Made by a program: the position numbers and the translations under genes. A stretch of 32,520 bases of DNA from a virus: positions 1 to 32,520 of IMG/VR virus record IMGVR_UViG_3300036800_000542. The stretch is one strand, 5' to 3'. Every line of letters begins with the position of its first letter. The first letter of the stretch is position 1. Below the pieces are notes generated by a model that did no database searches, was not told the origin of the DNA, and worked only from the letters and a program-made list of their open reading frames with translations. Below, one piece after another: positions 1-7,608 of this stretch.

Positions 1-633
1 ATGATCGAGGCGGTGATCTGGGATTTTGGCGGCGTGCTCACGACGTCGCCGTTCGAGGCGTTTGCGCGGTTCGAGACCGAACGCGGCCTGCCCACCGATA
101 TCATCCGCCGCACCAACGCAAACAATCACTGGGAAAACGCCTGGGCGAAATTCGAGCGTGCCGAGTTGGACCTTGAGGCCTTCGACCAACTGTTCGCGAC
201 GGAGTCGCGGGCGCTTGGCGCGGAGGTACGAGGCAAGGACGTGCTGCCGTTGCTGTCAGGCGACCTTCGGCCCGAGATGATCGAGGCGCTCCGGCGTGTG
301 AAGGCAAAATTCAAGACCGGCTGCATCACCAACAACCTGCCGGCCAACAGCATCGGCAGCAAGGGCGGCCGGTCGCTCTATGTCGCCGAGGTGATGGCGC
401 TGTTCGATCACGTCATCGAGTCCGCCAAGATCGGCCTGCGTAAACCCGATCCGCGCATCTACCGGATGATGACCGAGGCACTCGCCGTCGATCCCGGCTA
501 CTGCGTCTATCTCGACGATCTCGGCGTCAATTTGAAGCCCGCGCGCGAGATGGGCATGACAACGATCAAGGTGCTCAACGCGGCGCAAGCGATCGCGGAA
601 CTCGAAGCGGCGACGGGATTATCACTTCGGTAA
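1..633 (+). CDS. HAD-IA family hydrolase (phosphatase-like)
   Basis: A 210-aa haloacid dehalogenase superfamily protein, probably a cytoplasmic phosphatase acting on a small phosphorylated metabolite. Visible motifs are DFGGV near residues 8-12 (motif I, nucleophile Asp), ITNN near residue 110 (motif II Thr), KIGLRKPDPRIY (motif III Lys) and LDDLGVN near residue 170 (motif IV acidic pair). The DFGGV form, with Gly where many phosphatases have a second Asp, resembles the epoxide-hydrolase N-terminal phosphatase/ACAD10-like group. The length fits a complete HAD-IA protein with a helical cap inserted after motif I. The ATG is the first base of the window, so an upstream start cannot be excluded. 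It is convergent with the phage-like genes and is probably host chromosome flanking the prophage. The substrate cannot be told from the sequence. Confidence 0.9.
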   Translation: MIEAVIWDFGGVLTTSPFEAFARFETERGLPTDIIRRTNANNHWENAWAKFERAELDLEAFDQLFATESRALGAEVRGKDVLPLLSGDLRPEMIEALRRVKAKFKTGCITNNLPANSIGSKGGRSLYVAEVMALFDHVIESAKIGLRKPDPRIYRMMTEALAVDPGYCVYLDDLGVNLKPAREMGMTTIKVLNAAQAIAELEAATGLSLR

Positions 634-672
634 ACTGCCGGCCGCCGTGAGGACCAGGGTGCAAGGCTTTCC

Positions 673-933
673 TCAGGGGCGGCGGGATTCTTCCCGACGG
701 TCGGCGTCGTCACTGGCCAATTCCAGATATTGCGCACACCGACATGACGGCGCTCGCGCGATCAGGAGGTTGCGGATCACGCCAATGGGCACGCCGGGAT
801 TTTGCCCTGCCACGGCCTCGGCCCTGGCATCGACGATGGCGTCGATGTCGGCGCGGATCTGCTTGATGCGCTCTTCAAGAGGCGGCGTGCGGGTCACGTT
901 CATGGGCTTCGACTTTCTCGCGTTTCGCGTCAT
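673..933 (-). CDS. Small conserved hypothetical protein, end of the phage operon
   Basis: An 86-aa protein, or 76 aa from the internal ATG at 903. It has an acidic/basic helical N-terminal half (PLEERIKQIRADIDAIV) and a short Cys pair in APSCRCAQYLELA. No domain was recognised. It overlaps the 3' end of the upstream 175-aa gene by 59 nt (29 nt from the second start), and with the next two genes it forms the tail of the minus-strand operon. The reading frame keeps typical alpha-helix patterning, and the opposite-strand frames look like shadows. It could be a small regulatory or lysis-accessory protein, but nothing seen supports either. Confidence 0.6.
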   Translation of the reverse strand: MTRNARKSKPMNVTRTPPLEERIKQIRADIDAIVDARAEAVAGQNPGVPIGVIRNLLIARAPSCRCAQYLELASDDADRREESRRP

Positions 934-1402
934 CTGTTACTTCGCCTGATTTTTGTCGGCATGCCGCCAGTTGCTGCCTTGCGCTCGCGGCCTCATTCTG
1001 CGCGCGGCGGATGGCCTTTTCGCGCTGCGCTTCGTGCGCCGTGACATAAACCTGCAGATCGTATGGCAGGCTCTTGAAGCGCAGCTTGCGATCGCCCGGC
1101 CAGGAACGTGGCGGGGTGATGCGCGCGACGGTATCGACGGCGTCGGCCACGGTCCCGCCGAGCGTCGGATCGGCGAGACCGAGGTCAACATGCATTTTCG
1201 ATATTTCCTGCACCGCCGGCCACAGCCGCTCGATGCCGAGCGCGGCGCAATCGGACACAAACCTTGCAACCGCGGCAGGTGCTGCCGGACAGGCCGAAAG
1301 CCCGTTGAGCTCGCACCATTTGGAGAACATCGGCGCGGCACGACGCCGCGCTTGCGCCAGCGCGGCCAACAACGGGCTGGTCGCAGCCATCGGGTCGATC
1401 AT
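875..1402 (-). CDS. Protein resembling a tyrosine-recombinase core-binding (SAM-like) domain
   Basis: A 175-aa protein. Residues 25-110 look like the N-terminal DNA-binding domain of tyrosine recombinases: FSKWCELNGLSACPA, then a PAAVARFVSD helix, an EISKMH helix and GLADPTLGGTVADAV, which resembles the H...GL.DPT segment that precedes the catalytic domain in integrases. No catalytic R...HxxR...Y domain follows. The C-terminus is instead a charged, Ala/Gln-rich helix (QREKAIRRAQNEAASARQQL) that is probably a coiled coil. The ATG overlaps the stop of the upstream 90-aa gene by 4 nt (ATGA), which supports the start. This is either a repurposed DNA-binding domain or a structural protein with chance likeness. 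No function is assigned. Confidence 0.7.
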   Translation of the reverse strand: MIDPMAATSPLLAALAQARRRAAPMFSKWCELNGLSACPAAPAAVARFVSDCAALGIERLWPAVQEISKMHVDLGLADPTLGGTVADAVDTVARITPPRSWPGDRKLRFKSLPYDLQVYVTAHEAQREKAIRRAQNEAASARQQLAACRQKSGEVTDDAKREKVEAHERDPHAAS

Positions 1403-1671
1403 CGCCTGGCTTTGCGCAGCGCGTCATGAACACCGCCCATCTTCCTGCGTAGCGACATCAGTTGCACGCGCCGCCGCAGGCTGTGCGGACCTGAATCGAT
1501 CTCGCCACGCAGTTCGCGGTCCAATCTTTCCAGAGCGATCGTGCGTTTCTTCAGTCCATGAAGCGCAAAATCCTGTGTCATCTCGTCGGCGGACATCGAA
1601 CTGCCGAATTGCTTCTCGGCGATGGAATCCGCGCGTTCTAAAAAGTCGCGGTCGTCGTCTGTCATGGACAT
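1399..1671 (-). CDS. Small charged hypothetical phage protein
   Basis: A 90-aa, strongly charged and probably all-helical protein. The start at 1671 is chosen because AGGAG lies just upstream of the ATG and the protein then begins with the acidic MSMTDDDRDF. A longer reading to 1854 would run into the next gene's terminal coding sequence. The C-terminus is basic (SLRRRVQLMSLRRKMGGVHD). It overlaps the 175-aa gene by 4 nt, so the two are translationally coupled. No family was recognised. Confidence 0.65.
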   Translation of the reverse strand: MSMTDDDRDFLERADSIAEKQFGSSMSADEMTQDFALHGLKKRTIALERLDRELRGEIDSGPHSLRRRVQLMSLRRKMGGVHDALRKARR

Positions 1672-1735
1672 TTCTCCTGGAGATCGGATGTCGTTATTCC
1701 GAAAAACGTAGAGCTGAAACCACTCGATGCCATGT

Positions 1736-2350
1736 CTAGGGCGAACCAAAGAAGAGCGGTACCCTTTGGCCGACCGGCGGGTTGACGGAAGTCCCAAGCC
1801 CGCCTTGCTGCGGTTGCGGCAGATTCGTAGGGTCAACACCTGATGGAGAGCCAACCGCGCTCATCGCATCGGCTGGATAGGCCGTCCACGAATGGGGATC
1901 GAGTTCCGAGCGAATTCCCCGATCGACGGACTCCCAAACATAGGGGCTTGCCTCTTCGTTAATGGTAGGGAAAATGCCATTACCCTCGCCGCGCGTGGCG
2001 GCGTATAGATCGTCCCCTTCCTGAAGGATCGACCGAGACGCTTTCCCGGGGTGAAGAAGGTGCCCCGGCTCTGTCTCGTTCACGATCGTCAGATGATCTG
2101 GATCAACGTGCTGACGAACCGGGCCCAAAACAGGAATATCTATTATGCCGCCGTCGACGCTGGGCTTGCCTTCCTGAAACGGGGTTGCATGCCTTGACAG
2201 GGATTCGAATGCCTGTTGCGGCGTATTTCCCTGAGAAATACTTCCGACCCATGTTTTGCTATCATAATGATGAGGGCCACTTGTAACCAAACCGATCGGC
2301 GGCAATATTGGCACGGACCAGCCGTTGGCCGACCGCATAGTCGTATCCAT
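1736..2350 (-). CDS. Candidate class I toxin-like protein
   Basis: A 204-aa protein with a very good ribosome-binding site (AAGGAG, 6 nt before the ATG). Residues 75-150 form a compact domain with a DPDHLTIVNETEPGHLLHPG stretch, then RGEGNG and a NEEASPYVWESVDRGIR helix. The last 50 residues are low-complexity Pro/Gly/Gln (LPQPQQGGLG), like the disordered tails of the other toxin-like genes here. It lies 52 nt downstream of a membrane-protein gene with an SOS box further upstream, the same SOS-immunity-toxin order as the pairs at 30 kb and 20 kb. I do not know the family. Toxin function is inferred from context; a virion-associated or secreted effector without toxicity is also possible. Confidence 0.6.
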   Translation of the reverse strand: MDTTMRSANGWSVPILPPIGLVTSGPHHYDSKTWVGSISQGNTPQQAFESLSRHATPFQEGKPSVDGGIIDIPVLGPVRQHVDPDHLTIVNETEPGHLLHPGKASRSILQEGDDLYAATRGEGNGIFPTINEEASPYVWESVDRGIRSELDPHSWTAYPADAMSAVGSPSGVDPTNLPQPQQGGLGTSVNPPVGQRVPLFFGSP

Positions 2351-2402
2351 AACTTCTCCTTGTCAGACTCAGTTTGGATGAGCGCCGCAACTCCGGCGAA
2401 AG

Positions 2403-2834
2403 CTAGTCGTTGACGCCAGCGTCAACGCTCTTGGCTCCGAACGATCGCCTGATGCGATTTTCCAGACAGCCGAATGCCGCCGAAATACAAATCGGCAGAA
2501 TATTTATGATGACCACAGCCAAAATAAGTGAAAAAGGAGTGATGGGCCCATCGGCCAGCATCTCCAGCAAGATCATAATTCCGACGAACAGAATGTTGCC
2601 GAACACGATCACGAACGGAAATTCTTCGTCCTGGGATAAACTGACCGCAGCCAAGGCACCACGGGCGAGCAACAAACAAGTAAAATTCAGTATCGACCAA
2701 CCAATCGCGATATAGAAAAACATGATGATAGGCGCGGCGCCCAAAGTAATAGCGCTTAGCAGATAGCAACATCCGGACTTTATGAGGAGGTCCAGGATTA
2801 TGCTCAACAGCCATTGGTATGGGGAGAATTTCAC
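2403..2834 (-). CDS. Integral membrane protein, putative immunity
   Basis: A 143-aa hydrophobic protein with about four membrane segments, near residues 8-40, 40-62, 72-94 and 100-122. A short basic tail (CLENRIRRSFGAKS) should be cytoplasmic. The start is GTG at 2834, preceded by AGGGA. It is followed 52 nt later by the candidate toxin at 1736-2350, and a GAAC-N7-GAAC box lies about 220 nt upstream. Four-helix inner-membrane proteins are typical immunity partners of membrane-acting bacteriocins, so immunity is the favoured role. No family name was recognised. The base composition is more AT-rich than the surrounding phage core, which suggests separate acquisition. Confidence 0.65.
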   Translation of the reverse strand: MKFSPYQWLLSIILDLLIKSGCCYLLSAITLGAAPIIMFFYIAIGWSILNFTCLLLARGALAAVSLSQDEEFPFVIVFGNILFVGIMILLEMLADGPITPFSLILAVVIINILPICISAAFGCLENRIRRSFGAKSVDAGVND

Positions 2835-2918
2835 CTGGTTGTCCCTGAGTGCAACAAACTGGATCCACGTTCAGTGATGATTAGCGGTATTGGCTATGCC
2901 ACAGCGCAATATTCCTTT

Positions 2919-2996
2919 TTAACTCCAGATCAACAGGAGCAGCGCGGCGCCTTTTGCGTATGCTGACAACGAGAGCTTCCTCATTCCGCGCGTCAT
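2919..2996 (-). CDS. 25-codon signal-peptide-like ORF behind an SOS box
   Basis: The frame encodes MTRGMRKLSL, then a hydrophobic run ending ALLLLIWS, and stops. It looks like a truncated export signal. It begins about 50 nt after the putative -10 of the SOS promoter, the same distance as the secreted protein gene at 30815. It may be the remnant of a periplasmic immunity gene whose body was lost, or a leader peptide. No strong ribosome-binding site is visible. Confidence 0.25.
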   Translation of the reverse strand: MTRGMRKLSLSAYAKGAALLLLIWS

Positions 2997-3046
2997 GACA
3001 CACTCAACCTGAAAGAGCACCCGCCTAACGAACGAGCCTATCTTCC

Positions 3047-3075
3047 TCTTAAGAACAAATCAAGAACAATATTCC
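3047..3075 (-). promoter_or_regulatory. LexA (SOS) box with weak promoter elements
   Basis: On the plus strand the site reads GAAC (3053-3056), seven bases, GAAC (3064-3067), the direct-repeat SOS box of alphaproteobacteria. A possible -10 on the minus strand is TTAAGA (3052-3047). The hexamer 17 bp upstream is a poor -35 (GGAATA). It faces the 25-codon ORF and the membrane-protein gene at 2834. Confidence 0.65.
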
Positions 3076-3092
3076 GTCTTGCATTCGCTCGA

Positions 3093-4301
3093 TCACCGCC
3101 GGCCGGACTTCCTAGCATGATAAAGCGCCACCGCGTCCTTGATGTCGCCCGAGCTCGATAGCCTGGAGCTGAGGGTGCGCAAATCCGCGTGCTCGCGCTC
3201 GGCCGCCGTGCGGGCCATGCCGGGTCGCTGCACCGGCGGCACTGGTCTGGCCGCGACGGCGTCTTTCGCCTTCATCATCAGGCGATATTTTCCGGCATCG
3301 TACATCATGCGCTGGAACACTGCGTTGCGCATCAAAGGCTCGCTGTTGAACAGCCGGAACATCTCAGGCTCGTCGATGCCGCTCGCTTTGGCGGACGCCA
3401 TGATCTCGGCCAAAACCGCCCGCTGGATCTCCGGCGGCTCACCTTTCATCATGGTCTCAAGGCGCGCATCTTCCGCTTTGGCGTAGCCGCGAAAGTTTTC
3501 CCGCGCCGTCCCATCGCGGCGAAGGCTCTCCTGCTGCTGCTGGGCGAATAGCTGCTCCGTGGTCGCGATCATCGCCTGCACGCGGGCGAATTTCGCCGGA
3601 TCCTGCCGAGACAACTGCTCGAGCGCGCCAGGCAGGTTATCCGGCGCGGTGCCGGCGAGCTCCGGAAACTGACTGAGAAAACTGACTTGCGCGATCCGCG
3701 TCGCAGCCGCGAGGCCATCGAGATAACCCTGCCGGGTCTGCTCGGCTTCGCTGATCCGCTGTTCGATCGCCTGGCGCACCTGCGGATGGTTTAATGCCTT
3801 ATCCAGTTCCGGGTCGAGCGTTGCTGCAAGGCCATCGTCTTTTCCCCGCAGCTCCGTCGCCGCCTTTTCCATCTCAGGTTTGCCGGAGGCCTCGTCGGCT
3901 TTGATATCCGGCGGCTCAAAACCGTAAAACTCGGCGGCATCGGGATCCCTGGCCAGGGCATCAGCGCGCAACGCATCGATGCGCGCGGCCAATTCCGCCG
4001 ATGTTTCGCCTTCCGCGGCGGCCTTGTCGGCCGCGATCCCGCGGGCATAGTCGCGCCCGGCGCGCTCGACCGAGACCGCCTCATTCGCCGCGGCCGGTTT
4101 ACCGCCCGGGCCGACATATCCCCGCACGGTGATTTCACCCCGCGGATCGGATCGCCGCTCCGCCGCCTCGCGCAAGGAGGCATGGTCGCTGCCGATCGTC
4201 TCCTCATCCTGCTTTTCGTTCGGGTCCGGCATCGGCTTGTAGCCGGCCTGCGCCAGATCGAACGCAGCACCGGTCAGCGCCACGTCTTGTTCGTCGGCCA
4301 T
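3093..4301 (-). CDS. Scaffold-like or internal virion protein
   Basis: A 402-aa, highly charged, Ala/Glu/Gln-rich, largely helical protein. The N-terminal 150 residues are disordered and acidic. The middle (residues 170-300) is predicted coiled coil, with IEQRISEAEQTRQGYLDGLA and a Gln-rich AQQQQES patch. The C-terminus contains RPVPPVQRPGMARTAAERE and then a short helix, SGDIKDAVALYHARKS. This composition and the VPPVQRPG tail are like scaffolding or minor head proteins of podoviruses. Its position, after the tail fibre rather than next to the capsid, would be unusual for a scaffold, so an ejection or internal head protein is an alternative. It lies between a DUF4279-type immunity gene and an SOS box, so cassettes flank it on both sides. 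Confidence 0.6.
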   Translation of the reverse strand: MADEQDVALTGAAFDLAQAGYKPMPDPNEKQDEETIGSDHASLREAAERRSDPRGEITVRGYVGPGGKPAAANEAVSVERAGRDYARGIAADKAAAEGETSAELAARIDALRADALARDPDAAEFYGFEPPDIKADEASGKPEMEKAATELRGKDDGLAATLDPELDKALNHPQVRQAIEQRISEAEQTRQGYLDGLAAATRIAQVSFLSQFPELAGTAPDNLPGALEQLSRQDPAKFARVQAMIATTEQLFAQQQQESLRRDGTARENFRGYAKAEDARLETMMKGEPPEIQRAVLAEIMASAKASGIDEPEMFRLFNSEPLMRNAVFQRMMYDAGKYRLMMKAKDAVAARPVPPVQRPGMARTAAEREHADLRTLSSRLSSSGDIKDAVALYHARKSGRR

Positions 4302-4414
4302 TGTTGAATGCTCCAGTGAAGAAAAACAGTATCTGCTGGGTCAAGGTTGTTGACAGTCACAAGGTCATCGCCGAATGGCGCGCAGGACCTCGGGAATCCG
4401 GCAGCTTAGTGGCG

Positions 4415-4870
4415 CTAGTTGAATTCCGGAAACACCTCGATGCCCAGATCTATTCGCAATGCGCTGAGGCGCGCCATGTCATGCCACCGAAAGCTGTCAC
4501 CAATGTTGACGTCGCCAGGTAAATTGACAATCAGGTCGATCGTGCCGCCATCGTCGACGATCTCGCTCAGGAAATCCTTATGTAATTCGAGCCTGTCGAT
4601 AATCTTAACGACATCCAGAAAAAACAGACGATTTCTTTCAACCCGAAACCAGTGGCTCCACTCGCTTTCTTTGTACGTACTAAGAAGAGACTTTCCGGCT
4701 GGCGTTATTCGGCGGCTGCCCGCTACGCCGGAAATATTCGGCTTGATCTGTAGTTTTTCCGTTATCCTCGCGGGATCGATGTTCGGATGTTTGATCATGA
4801 GCCTAATATTATATCTTAAAGACTGCTTTATTTCCTCATCCCATTCGTCTCTCTCATCGTTTAACGCCAT
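4415..4870 (-). CDS. DUF4279-like immunity protein
   Basis: A 151-aa soluble protein. The pattern IDPARITEKLQIKPNISGVA, then GSRRITPAG and a SEWSHWFRV segment near residue 70, is the signature layout of DUF4279 proteins (a D..EIT..LGI.P..G start followed by an aromatic-rich strand). These are frequently encoded beside polymorphic toxins. The ATG overlaps the end of the toxin gene by 10 nt, so the pair is translationally coupled and is the clearest toxin/immunity pair in the window. It probably neutralises the cytoplasmic toxin encoded just upstream. The C-terminal half (VNLPGDVNIGDSFRWHDM) fits a continuation of the same fold. Confidence 0.7.
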   Translation of the reverse strand: MALNDERDEWDEEIKQSLRYNIRLMIKHPNIDPARITEKLQIKPNISGVAGSRRITPAGKSLLSTYKESEWSHWFRVERNRLFFLDVVKIIDRLELHKDFLSEIVDDGGTIDLIVNLPGDVNIGDSFRWHDMARLSALRIDLGIEVFPEFN

Positions 4871-5604
4871 CGATCACGATCCTTTCCTTGCCGTCCGCTC
4901 GGCCTGCCTGAGCCTGTGAAGGTATCCGCAGGTCCGTGGTTTTCCCAGCTTTCATCAGGTTTTTGTGCCCAGACATCACCTGTCGGGGAAATTCTGACGT
5001 CATCCGCCGCCTTGGCGCCCACAGCCTCTTTGATCTCCGTGTGGTCGCCTGACCAGGGCGTCTTATCTATTCCGCGAGACCCAGCAGGCGGTCGGCTCCC
5101 ATTATCGTTATTTAGGACATTTCCAATAGCATTTCCAATCGTACGGACGGCCCCGATCGTTGAATGAACGAAGGCGTCGTTTTCGGGAGTACCCGGCACA
5201 AACAGCGGCGGCAGCGGAATGCCAACCGGCGACCTCGGCAGAGAATATTGCGCCAGCATCGTATTTTGTGCCGGAGCCTGGGAAGTCGAACCTGGCGCGT
5301 TCTCTCCGGTCCCGGAGTTTCCGGTCGAGACTGTCCCGTACTGCGTGCCGGGCATCGGTGACGGCGCCGCATAGGGAGCGCCCGGGTTTGCTGACGTCGA
5401 TTGCCGATAGGCTTGTAACTGTCCGGACAAAAGCGGTGCCAGCTTGGATGCCGGTGACGACGCATGCGGAGCAGCCGCGGCCTGATTGAAGCTCGCATTC
5501 TGCTGATATTGATCCGGGAATTGCTGCAGTGCCAGCAGCCGTCCCAACAAGCCGCCGCCACTGTTGAACTGCTGCGGATCAAAATAGCCGTCGAACAGCC
5601 CCAT
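4861..5604 (-). CDS. Class II polymorphic toxin coupled to the tail-fibre gene
   Basis: A 247-aa protein with three parts. The N-terminal leader (residues 1-40) contains GGGLLGRLLALQQF, related to the GGLLGRLLALHAEQ segment of the 8.7 kb toxin. Residues 40-170 are a Pro/Ser/Gln-rich linker. The compact C-terminal domain (about 75 residues) contains TPWSGDHTEIKEAVG, an RISPTGDVW strand and the basic tail GSGRPSGRQGKDRDRWR. Small C-terminal domains with a WSG-H motif and a basic tail are typical of toxin tips, possibly nucleases, but the family is not named with certainty. The start codon is fused to the tail-fibre stop as TGATG. The DUF4279-like gene follows with a 10-nt overlap. Trafficking by the leader to the particle is inference. 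Confidence 0.7.
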   Translation of the reverse strand: MGLFDGYFDPQQFNSGGGLLGRLLALQQFPDQYQQNASFNQAAAAPHASSPASKLAPLLSGQLQAYRQSTSANPGAPYAAPSPMPGTQYGTVSTGNSGTGENAPGSTSQAPAQNTMLAQYSLPRSPVGIPLPPLFVPGTPENDAFVHSTIGAVRTIGNAIGNVLNNDNGSRPPAGSRGIDKTPWSGDHTEIKEAVGAKAADDVRISPTGDVWAQKPDESWENHGPADTFTGSGRPSGRQGKDRDRWR

Positions 5605-6735
5605 CAGCGGGCCTCGTGGATTCGCCGCGATGCCTCGGTCGCGGCGCGATAATCCACCGCCTTGTATCCGTTGATCTCGATCACCGCGGCGGGTGTGGTT
5701 TTTTCCACGTCCTGCGCCATCAGGCCGATGTGATAGGCCGGCGCGCCCTTGTAGCGATAACCATAGACCGGTGTGCCATCGAACAACGTGCCGACTTGTT
5801 CAATATCCTCCTTCAGCCGGCGATCCGACCAGTTCAATAGACCAAGAAGACCACTCCCGCCTGTTTTAGCGCCACCAGCGCCGATTCCGGTCGCTGAACC
5901 GAGAAGGTTGCCGATGCCACCAGCGAGCGTTGCAAACTGCTGCGCGCCAGACATCTGCTGGGTGCTCTGAGAGTTATTGGTCGACTGCTGTCCAAGCTGC
6001 GCAATCGGCACCCCGATCTGCGCCAGCAGGCTGAGATTTTGCGCCGGGATCTGCTGCGCCAAGTTGCGCCAGCGCCAGTTGCTGTTGTGGGGTGTAGTTC
6101 TGCGCGTTGAGCGCATCCTGCGACGAGGTGACGCCCTGCAATTGATTGGCGAGGCCCTGCTGTGTTAGCCCCGACAACAAGCCGCTGGTCGAGTTCTGCG
6201 CGCCGTAAAGCGCATTCGCCGCGCTCAACTGGTTGGCGACATCCTGGTTATATTGCCCGGCGATCACCGGCGCCTCGCCCTGCGCGATGCCCCGCGCCAA
6301 TGTCTGCTGATTCATGCCCGAACCGTCACGGCCCGCGGCGGCGAATTGCGAATTGACCTGGTTGGTGGTGTCGGTCGCGATCTGGTTGAGCTGCGCCTGC
6401 AGCGCCGGGTTGTTGCCAATCATCGAGCCGTTGGCATAAGGCGTGAGCTGGCTCTGCAACGTCGAGAGGCCGCTTTGCAGGTTGGGGGCCTGCGCGGTGG
6501 CGCCGCCGCCGTTCAGGAGATTGCTGGCAAGGCCGCTGATTTGCGAGGCATAGGGATTGCCCTGCGCGGCATTCTGCGAGAGCTGATTGATCGCGCCACT
6601 TTCGGTCGAGTTCAGCCCGCTGTTCTGGATCAGCGGACTGAGCTGCCCCAAAATGCCCTGCAACATCGGCTGCGCCGCTGTCCACGGCGCGGTTTGCGAC
6701 TGCTGCGTCTGTGTCGATGACGATTGACCGCCCAT
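5604..6735 (-). pseudogene. Tail fibre with S74 intramolecular chaperone, frameshifted
   Basis: Two frames read together give a 376-aa tail protein. The first (6735 to about 6060) is a Gln/Asn/Ser-rich fibre-like region (GILGQLSPLIQNSGLN, AAGRDGSGMNQQ). The second (about 6060 to 5604) ends in a peptidase S74/intramolecular chaperone domain with SDRRLKEDIEQVG, a PVYGYRYKG strand and HIGLMAQDVE. One extra base at 6059-6062 shifts LALAQL into a frame that ends after 27 more codons. Removing it restores LALAQLAQQIPAQ and an open frame to the end. S74 domains fold and then cleave themselves off phage fibres. As written the chaperone is not made, so the fibre would be non-functional unless this is a sequencing error. 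Confidence 0.8.
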
Positions 6736-6868
6736 CAGTTTTGTCCTTTTTTCGTGATGATCTTGGTTTTAAAATTCCCCGCAGCGCGGGTGAAAGCAGT
6801 CCGGTCCGGCGAGCGATCGAATACACCCTCGGAAGGCTCTCACCCTCTTTACTTTCCGGAAAAGCTTT
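6736..6868 (-). pseudogene. C-terminal remnant of an 8.7 kb-type toxin
   Basis: Between the tail-fibre start and the plus-strand membrane gene, the minus strand encodes KAFPESKEGESLPRVYSIAR with no start of its own. It matches the frame-corrected end of the toxin at 7609-8752, which reads EEAFPKAKPG and then TLQKAYPIARR. It is therefore a second, truncated copy of the same toxin C-terminus, left directly upstream of the tail fibre. The rest of the roughly 300-bp stretch 6736-7040 shows no convincing gene. Confidence 0.6.
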
Positions 6869-7040
6869 TCTCCTAGGCGCCGCTTCGTTAACGTCACTAA
6901 ATTGGGATTCTCTGCGTCTTCGACTTGGAGCGCGACATGACATTTGCCAGGACCCCTTATGACCCTCTTGACCGCCGCGTTACTCGTCCCCATCGTCTTG
7001 AGCAGCGAGATCATTCTCAAAACGGCAGCGAGCACGTTCC

Positions 7041-7583
7041 GTGTCAATCGAGCCATCAGTTCAGGCCATAAAGCAGACGCCGCAAAGCTCTAGGAGGCGA
7101 TATCCGCTCCTAAGCATAGCCGAGGTTGCCATATATTTTTGCTGGCCGGTCGCGACGTACTTCGCGATGCGATCTCTGAGCAATCTGGGTGCGTTAGAAT
7201 ACGGACTACTCGCGGCGAGCGCGCTATTGTGGTGGGTATCGGCTATTCAGACGACAGTTCTTCTATTCGAGACAGCGATCGCGCTGTGGCCTGTGCGGCT
7301 CAACACAGCCGCAGTAGCGTGGCTGCTGGGGTGGCCGTTACTCGTGATTGCCGCTATTGCGTTTCAATATTCGAGTGGTCATCCCGATTGGCTTATGTCT
7401 TCTTTTCTTTGGTACGACCTCTATCTCGGCGTCCCTGGAACGATATTATGGTGGGGAGCATGTCGCCGCGTCTACGACGCTCTGTTCACAGCCATGGAGA
7501 CGCGCTGGCCGGGTACCAAAGGGATCAGGGAACTCGTAAGCGGCCTCCTTCGAAGCTTGCTCCACCACCACCATTCCTCTTGA
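7041..7583 (+). CDS. Membrane protein convergent with a toxin gene, putative immunity
   Basis: A 180-aa protein on the opposite strand to the phage operon, with about four hydrophobic segments: IAEVAIYFCWPVATYFAM, YGLLAASALLWWVSAI, AVAWLLGWPLLVIAAIAF and YLGVPGTILWWGA. It begins with GTG; no strong ribosome-binding site is seen, so the start is uncertain. It ends 26 bp from the end of the convergent, frame-corrected toxin (7609-8752). In pore-forming colicins the membrane immunity gene is also encoded tail-to-tail with the toxin, and this layout is the main reason to propose immunity. Aromatic and Trp residues at segment ends support true membrane helices. No family was recognised. Confidence 0.55.
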   Translation: MSIEPSVQAIKQTPQSSRRRYPLLSIAEVAIYFCWPVATYFAMRSLSNLGALEYGLLAASALLWWVSAIQTTVLLFETAIALWPVRLNTAAVAWLLGWPLLVIAAIAFQYSSGHPDWLMSSFLWYDLYLGVPGTILWWGACRRVYDALFTAMETRWPGTKGIRELVSGLLRSLLHHHHSS

Positions 7584-7608
7584 GCGAGGCTAAATAGACA
7601 TCTCTGGA

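Noticed and set aside
6050-6070. Programmed ribosomal frameshift in the tail-fibre gene
   Set aside because: No slippery heptamer or downstream structure is visible, the fibre family is not known for frameshifting, and other genes in the window show similar one-base breaks.
6769-7056. Minus-strand ORF of 95 codons upstream of the tail fibre
   Set aside because: No ribosome-binding site, and the adjacent frame over 6736-6868 matches a toxin C-terminus, so this frame is not the coding one there.
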